From an uncultured Mycoplasmatota bacterium (GTDB lineage: Bacteria; Bacillota_I; Bacilli_A; RF39; UBA660): a stretch of 37,850 bases of DNA. The DNA lies in contig CAMNSB010000006.1 in the NCBI GenBank assembly GCA_946554325.1, positions 1-37,850 on the forward strand, written 5' to 3'. The stretch's first letter is position 1. Each line of letters starts with the position of its first letter. The position numbers and the translations under genes were made by a program. Of this stretch, positions 1-8,619 are shown piece after piece. Under the pieces are notes generated by a model. The model saw nothing but the letters and a program-made list of their open reading frames with translations, did no database searches and was not told the origin of the DNA.

Positions 1-55
1 CAATCCTCTAATTAGAAATTATTTATAAACTGTCCAACTTTTGGGGTTCAGTTCA
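1..55 (-). mobile_element. Terminal inverted repeat and 5' end of an IS3-family-like element (partial)
   Basis: On the minus strand the surface-protein reading frame ends abruptly in TGAACTGAACCCCAAAAG, continuing TTGGACAGTTT. This matches the style of IS3/IS150-group terminal repeats (5'-TG..., CCCCAAAAGTTGGAC core). About 40 bases further in is an AGAGG ribosome-binding-site-like stretch, as expected just before orfA, which would lie beyond the left edge. The element would read in the same direction as the gene it interrupts. Only one end is visible, so the family assignment rests on recalled terminal-repeat sequence and the broken host frame. Confidence 0.6.
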
Positions 56-3000
56 GGCATCCGTTCCTTTAAATGTAATTGTTAATGTATTTTGTGGTCC
101 TACTGTTCCACTTGGTGGATTTGTACTTACAATACTCCATATTGGTTTTGTAGTATCTCTTGCGATAGCATAATATAAGCTGTTTGAGGTTAATTGTATT
201 GTTGTTGATTCTGCAATCCCAGAAGTTGCATTCTTAGTTGTTGAAAAATATTTTGTGGTGTATCCATTCGGAGAAGTAATAGTTGGAGTTATGACATTGC
301 AACTAGAGCTCTGTGCTGTACCATTGTAAGTTGCACCTATCGTGCAGGAATCCCTTTCTTGACCAATTAATGCTACTCTTGAATTAATTTCTTCATCGTT
401 ACTTATTACATAACTTATGGTTCTAGTTACTGCATCTTTTTTAGTAATGGCATAATAGGTTTTTCCATTATTAGAGGAATTCACAGTAAGAGTAGCATTG
501 CTTCCTACCTGGGAAGATGTTGCAGTGGAAGTTTGGTTATAACCTACTATGGTTGGGGTAGCAGTAGGTGCTGTAATTGTTGGTGTTGTGACATTACAAC
601 TGGTTGCTTGCTTATCATTATTATATGCAACTCCTATAGTACAGCTTTTACTGGTAGCATTTATAGTATTTCCGTTAGCATTAAAGTTTACTGAATAAGT
701 GATTGCATTTTTATAACTAATAGAATAATAGGTGGAGTTTCCACTTAATGTAATAGTTCCTCCTGCAGAGATCCCCGTTATAGCATCAGAACTAGTACTC
801 CATCCTCTTGCCGTATAATTAGTAGCTACTGTAATGGATGGTGCTGTAACTGTACACGTTGTTCCTTGTGATGTACCATTATAAGTTGTTCCTATTGTAC
901 ATGAGTCACTTGTTTTTCCTATGGCTGTTACTCCTGTTCCTTGCTTTACATAAGTCACAGTTCTAGTGACAGCATCCTTTTTTGTTTGAGCATAATAGGT
1001 TGCATTGCTACTGACTGCTTTTGCTGTGTTATGTGGCCAAGTGTTAGAGTGATCTGAGGCACTAGTACTATAACCAATAATATTTGGTGTATTCGTACTT
1101 GCTCCAATAGTTGGACTTGATACATTGCAACTACTTGCTTGTGTTGCATTATTATAGACTGTTGGTATTGTACAACTTCTAGTAACTGTAGCATCTCCAA
1201 CTGCTGTATTCTTATCATTAGTTTGTGTACTTGCTCCATTTTTATTGAACGTTATTGTTATTGTTTTTGCTTCTTTCCTAAAAATAGCATATAGAGTAAC
1301 ATTACTTGTTTTCATGGTAAGACTACTTAAGGCACCGGTGGCATCTTTATTGGTATTCCATCCTACAAAGGTCCATCCACTCTTTGTAGCACTTGGTGTT
1401 AAGTCTATGGCACTATTATAGTTTACTTTGGCACTAGTTTTAGTAGCACTACTTCCTCCATTGGTGGAATAGTTATAGGTTACACTATATTGATTAATAC
1501 TCCATCTAGCATATAGAGTTAATTTATTGCTTGAAATTCCATATTGTCCGTTATCATAATTCCATGTTCCACTCCAGTTTGTCCAGTTATATCCATCATC
1601 TTCTCCATTACTTCTTGTAGTCCATCCTGCAAAACTATATCCTTCTTTTGTGAATGAATTACCTGATATAGATACGTTTTTTCCTGTTGTGGCTGTAGTA
1701 TTTGTCATACTTCCACTTCCACCATTTGCGTTATAACTAATGGTATAGGTATTAGCAATTGCTCTTGCTTCATAGGAAACATCACCACTTAAACTAATAC
1801 TTGCTCCTACTGCTCTTTTGGTTGTATTTTGATACCATCCATCCACTGTATATCCTTTACTTGCTGTAATAGATGGTAATGTAACAGTACAACTTGTCCC
1901 TTGGGTAGCATTATTATAGACTGCTGGTATTGTACAAGAATCACTTGTTTTTCCGATTGCACTTACTCCTGTTCCTTTTTCATAAGTTACTGTTCTTGTA
2001 ATAGCCTCTTTCCTAAATATTGCATATAGAGTAACATTACTAGTTCCCATATTTAGACTTTTCAAAGCTTCATGAGCATCTTTATTGGTATTCCATCCTA
2101 CAAAGGTCCATCCACTTTTTGAGGCAGTTGGTGTTAAGTCGATGGCACTATTATAGTTTACTTTGGCACTCGTCTTTGTCGCACTATTTCCTCCATTTGT
2201 TGCATAGTCATAAGTAACATTATATTGATTGATATTCCATCTGGCATATAGATTCAATTTGTTTTCTGTGATTCCTTTATCACCATTATCAAAGTTCCAT
2301 GTTCCATTAAAACTAGTCCAGTTATGTCCATCATCACTTCCATTACTATTTGTAGTCCATCCTGCAAATGTATATCCTTCTTTTGTAAAGCTATTTGTTT
2401 TAATACTAACACTCTCGCCTGCTTTTACAGTTTGAGAGCTCATCTCTCCACTTCCACCATTACTATGATAAATGATTGTATAGGTTTTAGCATTAGCCTT
2501 TGCTGTATAGGTTTTATTACTTGTTACTGTAACAGAATCATTTGCATTTCCAACTTTTGTTTCTCCTTCATACCAACCACTAACTGTATATCCTTTTGCA
2601 CCTTCTATGGTTGGTAAAGTAACATGACAACTTCCATTCTTTTCTGTAATTTCACATGTATCACTTGTTTTACCAATACTACTAATTCCTGTACTTTTTT
2701 CATAGGTGATATTTACTGTTTTGGTTACCGTGATTATGATCGTTTCTTTATGTCCTGTGCTAGTAGTTATGGTTATTGTGGCCGTTCCAGGATTTTTACC
2801 TTCTACATTTCCATTCTCATCTACTGTTACAATATCAGGATCACTACTAGTATAAGTAATATCTCCTAGGTTTTCTCCTTCTAGTTTGACTTTGTCTGTT
2901 GGTTTATTGGGTAAATCTAGTTTGATATCTGTCTTTACATCACTCGTAATATGAATGACATTAACTATTCTTACGATACTTGCTGTATTTCCATCATTAT

Positions 3001-4012
3001 CCGTGATTAAATACTTAATCTCATAACTTCCAGACTTATTTGTATTTACTTTTCCAACTGTTACTACTCTATTAGTTAGATTAGCTTCTCCACTACTGGC
3101 ACTGGCTCCAAGTTCTGAATATGCTTCTCCTCTTTTTATGGCTATTAAGTTATTACCATTTAATCTAATCACTGGTGGGATTGTATTCTTCTTATAGATA
3201 TTGACACTTCGAATAATCTTTCCTATATTTCCACTTTTATCAGAAATGGTATAAGTAATATAGTATACTCCTAGTTTGGATGTATCTATACTTTCCACTT
3301 CTTTGGTATTTTCTCCATCATAGTATTCATAAGTTACTGTTACATCTTCTTTATTTAAAGTATCTTTATCATCAACGATACTTTCTACTCCAGCATCTAC
3401 ATATTCTTTATTTTGTTCCACACTTTCTGATAAACTTCCCTTTAACTTGATGACTGGTGGGGTTACATCTTTAGAAGAAGCATTACTTTGAACACTAGAG
3501 ATTACCACTCTTGCTTTGAAGACTTTATTCTGCCCTTCATTTCCCACTTTCTCATCCATCCACATTTTAAGTTCGTAACTATCTTTACTTCCTACTTCTA
3601 GTTCTATTTGCTCTCTTAATTTCAAACTATCTAATACTTTTGGTTCACTCCACTCTTCATTATTTCTTTTTAGAGAATATTTTAGGAAAGAGTGATTCAT
3701 GGTACTTTGATCTTCTTCTAGAGAAATATCATACAAGGCTTTTACATCTCCTGTATTTTCCACACTAAACTGGTAGGAATCTAACATCATACCTCTTTCA
3801 TCACTCATCGGATAAATATTATCTAAGGAAATCGTCTTTTTATCTTTATATTCGATAGCAAGAGTTCCTGCCACTACTTCATTTTGTTTTGTTCCTTTTA
3901 ATACTTGTGATAAAAAGGCATAACTAACTCCGCTTATTACTAGTAAGAATAAACCACATAAAACAGTTAAACTAAAAAGAGAAACACTTTTATTTTTATC
4001 CTTTCTAAGCAT
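53..4012 (-). pseudogene. Giant repeat-containing surface protein, 3' end interrupted
   Basis: The 1319 codons start at ATG 4012 behind a good GAGGTGA ribosome site. Residues about 14-35 form one hydrophobic signal/anchor helix, followed by an M73/CalY-like beta domain (ENTGDVKALYDISL) that is clearly paralogous to the protein at 36665-37573. Next come two DUF5011-type Ig-like domains (about 182-275 and 278-352, each opening with PPVI), a Big_2-like domain (about 355-430, TYTSSDPDIVTVDENG), and then InlB-B/Listeria-Bacteroides repeats (FTKEGYTFAGW, LYARW) mixed with CTI..YN..Q..SCNV modules. A 245-residue block is repeated in tandem. The last residues (TITFKGTDA) stop inside an Ig-like strand, and the stop codon is supplied by the putative IS end. 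The intact protein was therefore longer and probably had a wall or membrane anchor. The likely role is a cell-surface stalk or adhesin. Whether the truncated product is made is unknown. Confidence 0.8.
1270..2740 (-). repeat. 735-bp tandem duplication inside the surface-protein gene
   Basis: Matching landmarks recur exactly 735 bases apart, for example the TTTCCTAAA..GCATATAGAGTAACATTAC segment near 1274 and 2009, and CATCCTGCAAA..TATATCCTTCTTTTGT near 1624 and 2359. The unit is 245 codons, so the frame is kept. It carries one GKTSDSC..VTLPSI module plus two InlB-B-like repeats. Copies have diverged but long stretches remain nearly identical. Confidence 0.85.
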
Positions 4013-4044
4013 GGATTCTTCACCTCATCATCATCTTATTTTTC

Positions 4045-4069
4045 ATCATAAAGGTAATTACTTTATGAT
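4045..4069 (-). promoter_or_regulatory. Operator-like dyad in the surface-protein leader
   Basis: Perfect 9-bp inverted repeat ATCATAAAG-N7-CTTTATGAT, 33 bases before the start codon and downstream of the predicted -10. A near-identical dyad with the same 7-base spacer lies upstream of the second surface-protein gene (37591-37615). It could be a repressor operator or, being transcribed, an RNA hairpin. Confidence 0.6.
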
Positions 4070-4105
4070 ATTGAAATATAGTACTTTCTATCTTTATTTA
4101 CTATT

Positions 4106-4134
4106 ATTATATATTGAATTTTATATTTTTTCAA
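4106..4134 (-). promoter_or_regulatory. SigA-type promoter of the giant surface-protein gene
   Basis: TTGAAA (4129-4134), a 17-base spacer, then TATAAT (4106-4111) on the minus strand. Transcription would start near 4099 and give a leader of about 87 bases that includes the dyad. Confidence 0.7.
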
Positions 4135-4393
4135 TGGTACGATTATAAAAAGTTTACAAATGGGAAAATATTTATAAAGAATATGCCTTATTTATAGTCA
4201 AAATATTTGTCAAGAATTTGTAGTATATTACATAAGCAGACAAAATATAGCATTTAGAAAAAATAGTCATTATTTTAGTCTAAGAATGAATAACTATGAA
4301 TACAAAAAGAGAAATTAGGATACTATCATAAAGTAATTATGAGTACTATTTTACTTTAAATTTGAGAAAGATATTGTCGAAATTTCGATAATT

Positions 4394-4426
4394 AAAAAGA
4401 ATGCTTAGTTTGCGACCAGGCATTCT
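4394..4426 (-). terminator. Intrinsic terminator after ttcA
   Basis: On the minus strand, a 7-bp stem AGAATGC/GCATTCT with a 15-base loop followed by a short U run. The stem begins at the ttcA stop codon, so the gene and terminator overlap slightly. Confidence 0.75.
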
Positions 4427-5259
4427 CATTTTATTTTCTTTTGATACTCTTCTATGAATTTATGTTTTTTATCTTTTGATTTATAACCTAATATCGTATC
4501 TAGCGATACATTCTCACTTGATGCAAAGATATTATAGGCAATTAATGGATTTTCCTCTTGTAAATTGCTTATTAATTTTTTTACTTGTAAGCGTTTTGAT
4601 TTATTTTCTTCTTGTTCTAGTTTTTTTGTAAATTTACAAGCACAATTTATAAATGTTAACTGATGATATTTGGAAAAAGCAATAACATCTTTTTCTCTTA
4701 CAAAATATAGAGGACGTATTAACTCCATATCAGCAAAGTTTTTACTATGAAGTTTAGGGGGCATACTTTTATATTCTCCTCCATAGAGAATACTTAACAT
4801 AATTGTTTCTATTACATCATCAAAGTGATGTCCTAAGGCAATTTTATTACAACCTAACTCTTTTGCTTTATTATAAAGACACCCTCTTCTCATTCTAGCA
4901 CACATATAACATGGAGAATCTTTGTTTAATTTTTCACTTACAGCAAAAACATCAGTTTGAAAGATATGAATAGGAATATTTAGAATTTTCGCATTTTCTA
5001 TAATCTTTTCTTCTACTTCTTCTTTATAGCCTGGATTCATGACAATAAATTCTAGATCAAACTTTACTTTTCCATGATGTTTTAACTCCTGCATACATTT
5101 GGCTAATAGCATAGAGTCTTTGCCTCCAGAAATACAAACGGCAATTTTATCATTTTCCTCTACTAACTCGTACTCTCTTATTCCCTTCATAAAGGGTCTC
5201 CATATATTTTTACGATATTTTGTAATAATACTATGTTCTATTTCTTGATACTTTAACAT
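4426..5259 (-). CDS. ttcA: TtcA-type tRNA 2-thiocytidine synthetase
   Basis: A 277-aa cytosolic PP-loop ATPase. The P-loop SGGKDS lies near residues 44-49. The CYMCARMRRG motif followed by KIALGHHFDDVIET and GGEYKSMPPKL matches the TtcA family closely (E. coli has CSLCSRLRRG and MPPKL). A further C-x-C near residues 207-209 corresponds to the third cluster cysteine region. TtcA adenylates C32 of certain tRNAs and replaces its oxygen with sulfur, using an Fe-S cluster. The start overlaps the preceding lipoprotein gene by 7 bases with no separate ribosome site, which suggests translational coupling. TilS-like proteins share the fold, but the cysteine pattern favours TtcA. Confidence 0.85.
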   Translation of the reverse strand: MLKYQEIEHSIITKYRKNIWRPFMKGIREYELVEENDKIAVCISGGKDSMLLAKCMQELKHHGKVKFDLEFIVMNPGYKEEVEEKIIENAKILNIPIHIFQTDVFAVSEKLNKDSPCYMCARMRRGCLYNKAKELGCNKIALGHHFDDVIETIMLSILYGGEYKSMPPKLHSKNFADMELIRPLYFVREKDVIAFSKYHQLTFINCACKFTKKLEQEENKSKRLQVKKLISNLQEENPLIAYNIFASSENVSLDTILGYKSKDKKHKFIEEYQKKIK

Positions 5260-5927
5260 GTTTTATCCGTATCACAAGTTAGACTTTGCGTTTTCTTCAT
5301 TGCCTTTGCTAATATACTTTTTAATTCTTTCTCCTGTTTTTCTGTTAACTTTTTATAAGGATCTTTTTGTGAATCTAATGTTCCAATATGAATATCTTCT
5401 ACATGTCCGTTTTTTACAAATAATACTGTTGGGAAATAAAGACGTTTTTCTTCTTCGGAATCTAGTCCTTCATATGTGCCTAATTTATCATCTAATAGTT
5501 CTAAGAGTTTATAGTAATTATCACTACCTTTTTTTTCCTCTATAATTTCTCCATCTTCATTTTTAGTCTTTGTATTTCTCTCTTCTAGTAAATTAGCGTA
5601 ATAAATTTTATCTAGTTCTACTTCTTTTGCTGCATCTATTAATACTGGTACTAAATTACGACACCATGGACATTTGGGAAATCCAAAATAGATGACGCCT
5701 GTTTTATTTTTTATGATATCTAGTACTTCACTACTATCTATATAAGATATTTTATTTTCTTCTGGAACGTTTAATTCCATTATCTCTTTATCATTTTGTT
5801 TTTGACCATTGATGCTTTCATATTCTTCTTTAAACTTCTGTTCATCTTTTGTTATTTTTAATTGTTTTTTAGTACATCCTGTTACTAGGAGTATACTGAT
5901 TACTAATAATATAACTACTTTTTTCAT
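5253..5927 (-). CDS. Thioredoxin-fold lipoprotein with CPWC active site
   Basis: This 224-aa protein begins with a lipoprotein signal and lipobox (LLVTGC, lipidated Cys18), so it should sit on the outer face of the membrane. After a charged linker the thioredoxin-like core has GVIYFGFPKCPWCRNLVPVL, with a redox CPWC motif, followed by YYANL and a TVLFVKNG strand and turn. The domain is built for thiol-disulfide exchange; the partner is unknown. A good AAAGGAG site precedes ATG 5927. It is paralogous to 11519-12058, which has lost the cysteines. Its coupling to ttcA may only reflect dense packing. Confidence 0.8.
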   Translation of the reverse strand: MKKVVILLVISILLVTGCTKKQLKITKDEQKFKEEYESINGQKQNDKEIMELNVPEENKISYIDSSEVLDIIKNKTGVIYFGFPKCPWCRNLVPVLIDAAKEVELDKIYYANLLEERNTKTKNEDGEIIEEKKGSDNYYKLLELLDDKLGTYEGLDSEEEKRLYFPTVLFVKNGHVEDIHIGTLDSQKDPYKKLTEKQEKELKSILAKAMKKTQSLTCDTDKTC

Positions 5928-5943
5928 ACTTCTTTTTCTCCTT

Positions 5944-7047
5944 TTATATGATGTGATATTGATATTTGAATGCTATAATTCTTCTTACTGCAATATCTAT
6001 TGTTTCTATATCTATTTTTTCATTTTTTACTGCATTTAATACAGCCTCATAATCTTCTTTTAAATTAGATGTGATAATTAAATCGTTTAGAGCAAGTACT
6101 GCGAGTACTGCACTATTTTCTTCACCTTTATACTTCTTTATGGCATCCATTATTAGATCATCAGTTATGATGAGTCCTGTAAACTCTAGTTTTTCTCTTA
6201 ATTCTTTGTGTACTGTTTTTGAAAGAGAAGAAGGCATCGTCTCATCTAACGCTGTTATTATGTTGTGGGAAACTAATATGGCTGGAACACCTTCTTTGAT
6301 TCCTGCTTGAAATGGTAGGTAATCGTTTTCTGTGAAAGAAGCATAAGCTCTATTATCTATCGCGATTCCTGTATGTGTATCTACATTATTTCCATAGCCT
6401 GGAAAGTGTTTTAAGCAAGAAGCAAAGTTTTTATCATTATCTAGTTTTACCACTCTTTGAATAAATTCACTTGTAACTATTTTATCTTGACCTAGACTTC
6501 TTTTATACATATAATCATTTATATTTGTAGAAATATCAGCGACAGGGGCTAAGTTTAGATTAAGTCCTAGTTCTTTTAAAAGTGCTATTTTCTCAGTTTC
6601 TATTTGTTCTATTTTTTCAAATCCTCCTTCTTGATACAATTCTCTATTCGAAGGGAATTTACTACTACGAAAGTTTTTATAGCGGCTTACTCTTGTTACT
6701 GTTCCCCCTTCTTCATCTACTGCTAGAATAAGAGGAATCTTGCTTTGCTCTTGGTACTTTGTTATTTCTTCTTTTACCATTTCTTTTGTTTTATTTTCAA
6801 AGTCTTTCGCAAATAGAACGTATCCTCCAGGATGAATACTCTTAATCTCTTCTTCTCTCTCATCATTCATTCTTGCTAGAAAGAGCTGGCCCACTTTTTC
6901 TTCTAATGACATATTTTTTAGTTGTTCTTCTGCTTTTTCATAGTATGTACCAAATAGTTCCTTTTTCACTTGGTAAGTGATGATTTCTTTTGATTTTGCT
7001 GTGATAGGTAAAAATGCTGCCAATATTATTATCCATATTTTTTTCAT
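5944..7047 (-). CDS. nagZ: Glycoside hydrolase family 3 beta-N-acetylhexosaminidase (NagZ-like)
   Basis: The ORF track starts at a TTG inside the upstream gene. The better start is ATG 7047, one base after the RluA stop, giving 367 aa with a cleavable signal-like N-terminus (MKKIWIIILAAFLP). GH3 marks are present: MSLEEKVGQLF, PLILAVDEEGGTV, the KHFPGYG loop followed by DTHTG (the Asp-His acid/base pair of NagZ) and the nucleophile region ITDDLIMDAI. Family members remove GlcNAc from peptidoglycan fragments. Export implies action at the wall rather than in cytosolic recycling. The second GH3 domain of larger members is absent, as in NagZ. Confidence 0.85.
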   Translation of the reverse strand: MKKIWIIILAAFLPITAKSKEIITYQVKKELFGTYYEKAEEQLKNMSLEEKVGQLFLARMNDEREEEIKSIHPGGYVLFAKDFENKTKEMVKEEITKYQEQSKIPLILAVDEEGGTVTRVSRYKNFRSSKFPSNRELYQEGGFEKIEQIETEKIALLKELGLNLNLAPVADISTNINDYMYKRSLGQDKIVTSEFIQRVVKLDNDKNFASCLKHFPGYGNNVDTHTGIAIDNRAYASFTENDYLPFQAGIKEGVPAILVSHNIITALDETMPSSLSKTVHKELREKLEFTGLIITDDLIMDAIKKYKGEENSAVLAVLALNDLIITSNLKEDYEAVLNAVKNEKIDIETIDIAVRRIIAFKYQYHII

Positions 7048-7048
7048 T

Positions 7049-7885
7049 TCATTGCATCGCTTTCTCAAACTCTTTTGGTTCTTTGCTTATAAAAGTCATT
7101 ATTTCTTTTTTCATTGGATGAAATACTTTTAATCTAGTTGCATGCAAATATAAACGTTTTCCATTTGTTTTTTTTTGATATTTTTTATCTCCTAATATAG
7201 GGTTTCCTATATGGGCGAGTTGAACACGGATTTGGTTTTTTCTACCTGTTTCTATAAATATTTTTAACTTGCTCAGTCCATTTTTACTTTTTTCTACCTT
7301 ATAGGAGGTAATGGCTTTTTTTCCTTCTTTCGCAACATAAACTAAATTTGTTTTCGTCTCTTTTAAATAGTTTACTAGACGATCTTCTTGTTTCTTAGGA
7401 GTCTTTTCTACGATTGCTTTATATTCTCTTATTTTTACATATTCATCCCAGTGTTCTTGAAATTTTATTTTCGTTTTTTCATCTTTTGCTAATATTACAA
7501 CTCCACTTGTATCTTTATCTAATCTATGGATGATAAATACTTTGCTTCCTTTTCTTTGTTTGTTTAAATAATTATGAACCATGTGATATAAAGTATTTTC
7601 TTTTTCTTTTGTAGTGGCAACTGTCAATAATCCACTTGGTTTATCTACTACAATTATATAATCATCCTCATAGAGTATTTTAAATGGTAAGTTGGATATT
7701 TTTTTTTCTTTTATTATAATGTGCATTCCTTTTTCTAATGGATAGTCAAACTTTGTTGTTCTGGTGCTTTCTACATAAATACTACCATGAGTTAAGTACT
7801 GTTTTATTTTCTTTTTGGGAAGTGGTAATATTTCATATAAATATTCTAATAAATAGCTATTTCTTTCTACTATATACTCTTTCAT
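7049..7885 (-). CDS. RluA-family RNA pseudouridine synthase
   Basis: A 278-aa protein with a short S4-like N-terminus (about 14-60) and a pseudouridine synthase core. The catalytic loop IIHRLDKDTSGVVILAK carries the conserved Asp, and GRKNQIRVQLAHIGNPILGDKKY is the other diagnostic stretch. It isomerises uridines in 23S rRNA or tRNA; the exact site cannot be read from sequence, so RluD or RluC/RluA subtypes remain open. AAGGAGAATAGC precedes ATG 7885. The nagZ-like gene follows at one base. Confidence 0.9.
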   Translation of the reverse strand: MKEYIVERNSYLLEYLYEILPLPKKKIKQYLTHGSIYVESTRTTKFDYPLEKGMHIIIKEKKISNLPFKILYEDDYIIVVDKPSGLLTVATTKEKENTLYHMVHNYLNKQRKGSKVFIIHRLDKDTSGVVILAKDEKTKIKFQEHWDEYVKIREYKAIVEKTPKKQEDRLVNYLKETKTNLVYVAKEGKKAITSYKVEKSKNGLSKLKIFIETGRKNQIRVQLAHIGNPILGDKKYQKKTNGKRLYLHATRLKVFHPMKKEIMTFISKEPKEFEKAMQ

Positions 7886-7907
7886 GCTATTCTCCTTATA
7901 ATACTTT

Positions 7908-8618
7908 TTACTTTCGTTTAAAGTCTAAAACCTTCATTTTATCGTTTTTTGTGATGTGATCTGATTCTCTAATTTTGCTAATTGCTTTATTTTGAGTAAA
8001 ACTGTTTAATTTATTTCGTTTTAAAAATGTGTATGTTTTTGTTTTTTGTTTTATAAAACATTCACAGATTAACCAAGCGAGGGCCATATTTACATAATAA
8101 GTATTTACTTTGATATTATTACATAGTTTAAAGATTTTAGCGATATAGTATTCTTCTATATAGTAATTTAGAAGTAATACAATTCCTACTCTTACCTTAT
8201 ATTCTTCTCTACTTTTTAAAAGTTTTTTTATTTTTTTGTAGAAGAATTTTTTATTTTCTTTTACTATTTTCATATTTGCAACTATATAGTCGCAAAGTGC
8301 CCAATTATCTATTTTGGTCATATAGATATTAAAGTAGTAAAAGAAAGTATCTAACTCTTTGATACTCGTAATGACAAGTCCTTCTAACATGACTTCTTCA
8401 TAATAAGTATCTTCTACTATTTCTAGGAAAGAGATAGGATTTTTTTTTGCTATTTTTTTAGCAATATCTTTTAATATTGGCATGCGAATTCCTATTTTTC
8501 CGTAATTTGTTGATATTAATTTAAAGTTAAAGTCTTTATAGCTAGTATCTTCTAACATGCATAATTCTCTTAGAAATACTTTATAGGACTCTTTTGTCCA
8601 CTCACTTGGTATTTTCAT
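7908..8618 (-). CDS. DNA alkylation repair protein, AlkD-like HEAT-repeat glycosylase
   Basis: This 236-aa all-helical protein matches the AlkD/AlkC-like family in length and landmarks: a GIRMPILKDIAKKI segment near residues 42-55, DNWALCDYIVANM near 102-114, MALAWLICECFI near 172-183, and AISKIRES near the end. The WALCD Trp and Asp and the following helices correspond to the base-excision pocket of AlkD. Family members remove N3- and N7-alkylpurines without base flipping. The start lies next to the upstream stop, with GGAG inside the preceding gene's end. Confidence 0.8.
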   Translation of the reverse strand: MKIPSEWTKESYKVFLRELCMLEDTSYKDFNFKLISTNYGKIGIRMPILKDIAKKIAKKNPISFLEIVEDTYYEEVMLEGLVITSIKELDTFFYYFNIYMTKIDNWALCDYIVANMKIVKENKKFFYKKIKKLLKSREEYKVRVGIVLLLNYYIEEYYIAKIFKLCNNIKVNTYYVNMALAWLICECFIKQKTKTYTFLKRNKLNSFTQNKAISKIRESDHITKNDKMKVLDFKRK

Positions 8619-8619
8619 A

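Larger units (their letters stand above)
4013..4425. other. Regulatory intergenic region, no gene seen
   Basis: This 413-base stretch has no plausible ORF on either strand. It holds the surface-protein promoter, a 25-bp dyad in the 5' leader, a 16-bp inverted repeat (4055-4070 and 4324-4339), a 12-bp palindrome TCGAAATTTCGA (4377-4388) and the ttcA terminator. Confidence 0.8.

Noticed and set aside
955-1239. Minus-strand 94-aa ORF (955-1239)
   Set aside because: Lies in another frame of the repeat-rich gene; the Gln/Met/Leu-rich product is a frame shadow of the low-complexity repeats.
2229-2869. Plus-strand ORFs of 68-97 aa inside the giant surface-protein gene
   Set aside because: They are antisense shadows of the repeat region with Cys/Ser/Phe-rich unnatural composition, no ribosome sites and no family resemblance.
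4377-4388. Palindrome TCGAAATTTCGA near the ttcA terminator
   Set aside because: Twelve-base palindromes are expected by chance in AT-rich DNA; only one copy was noticed and it fits no known site, so no function is claimed.
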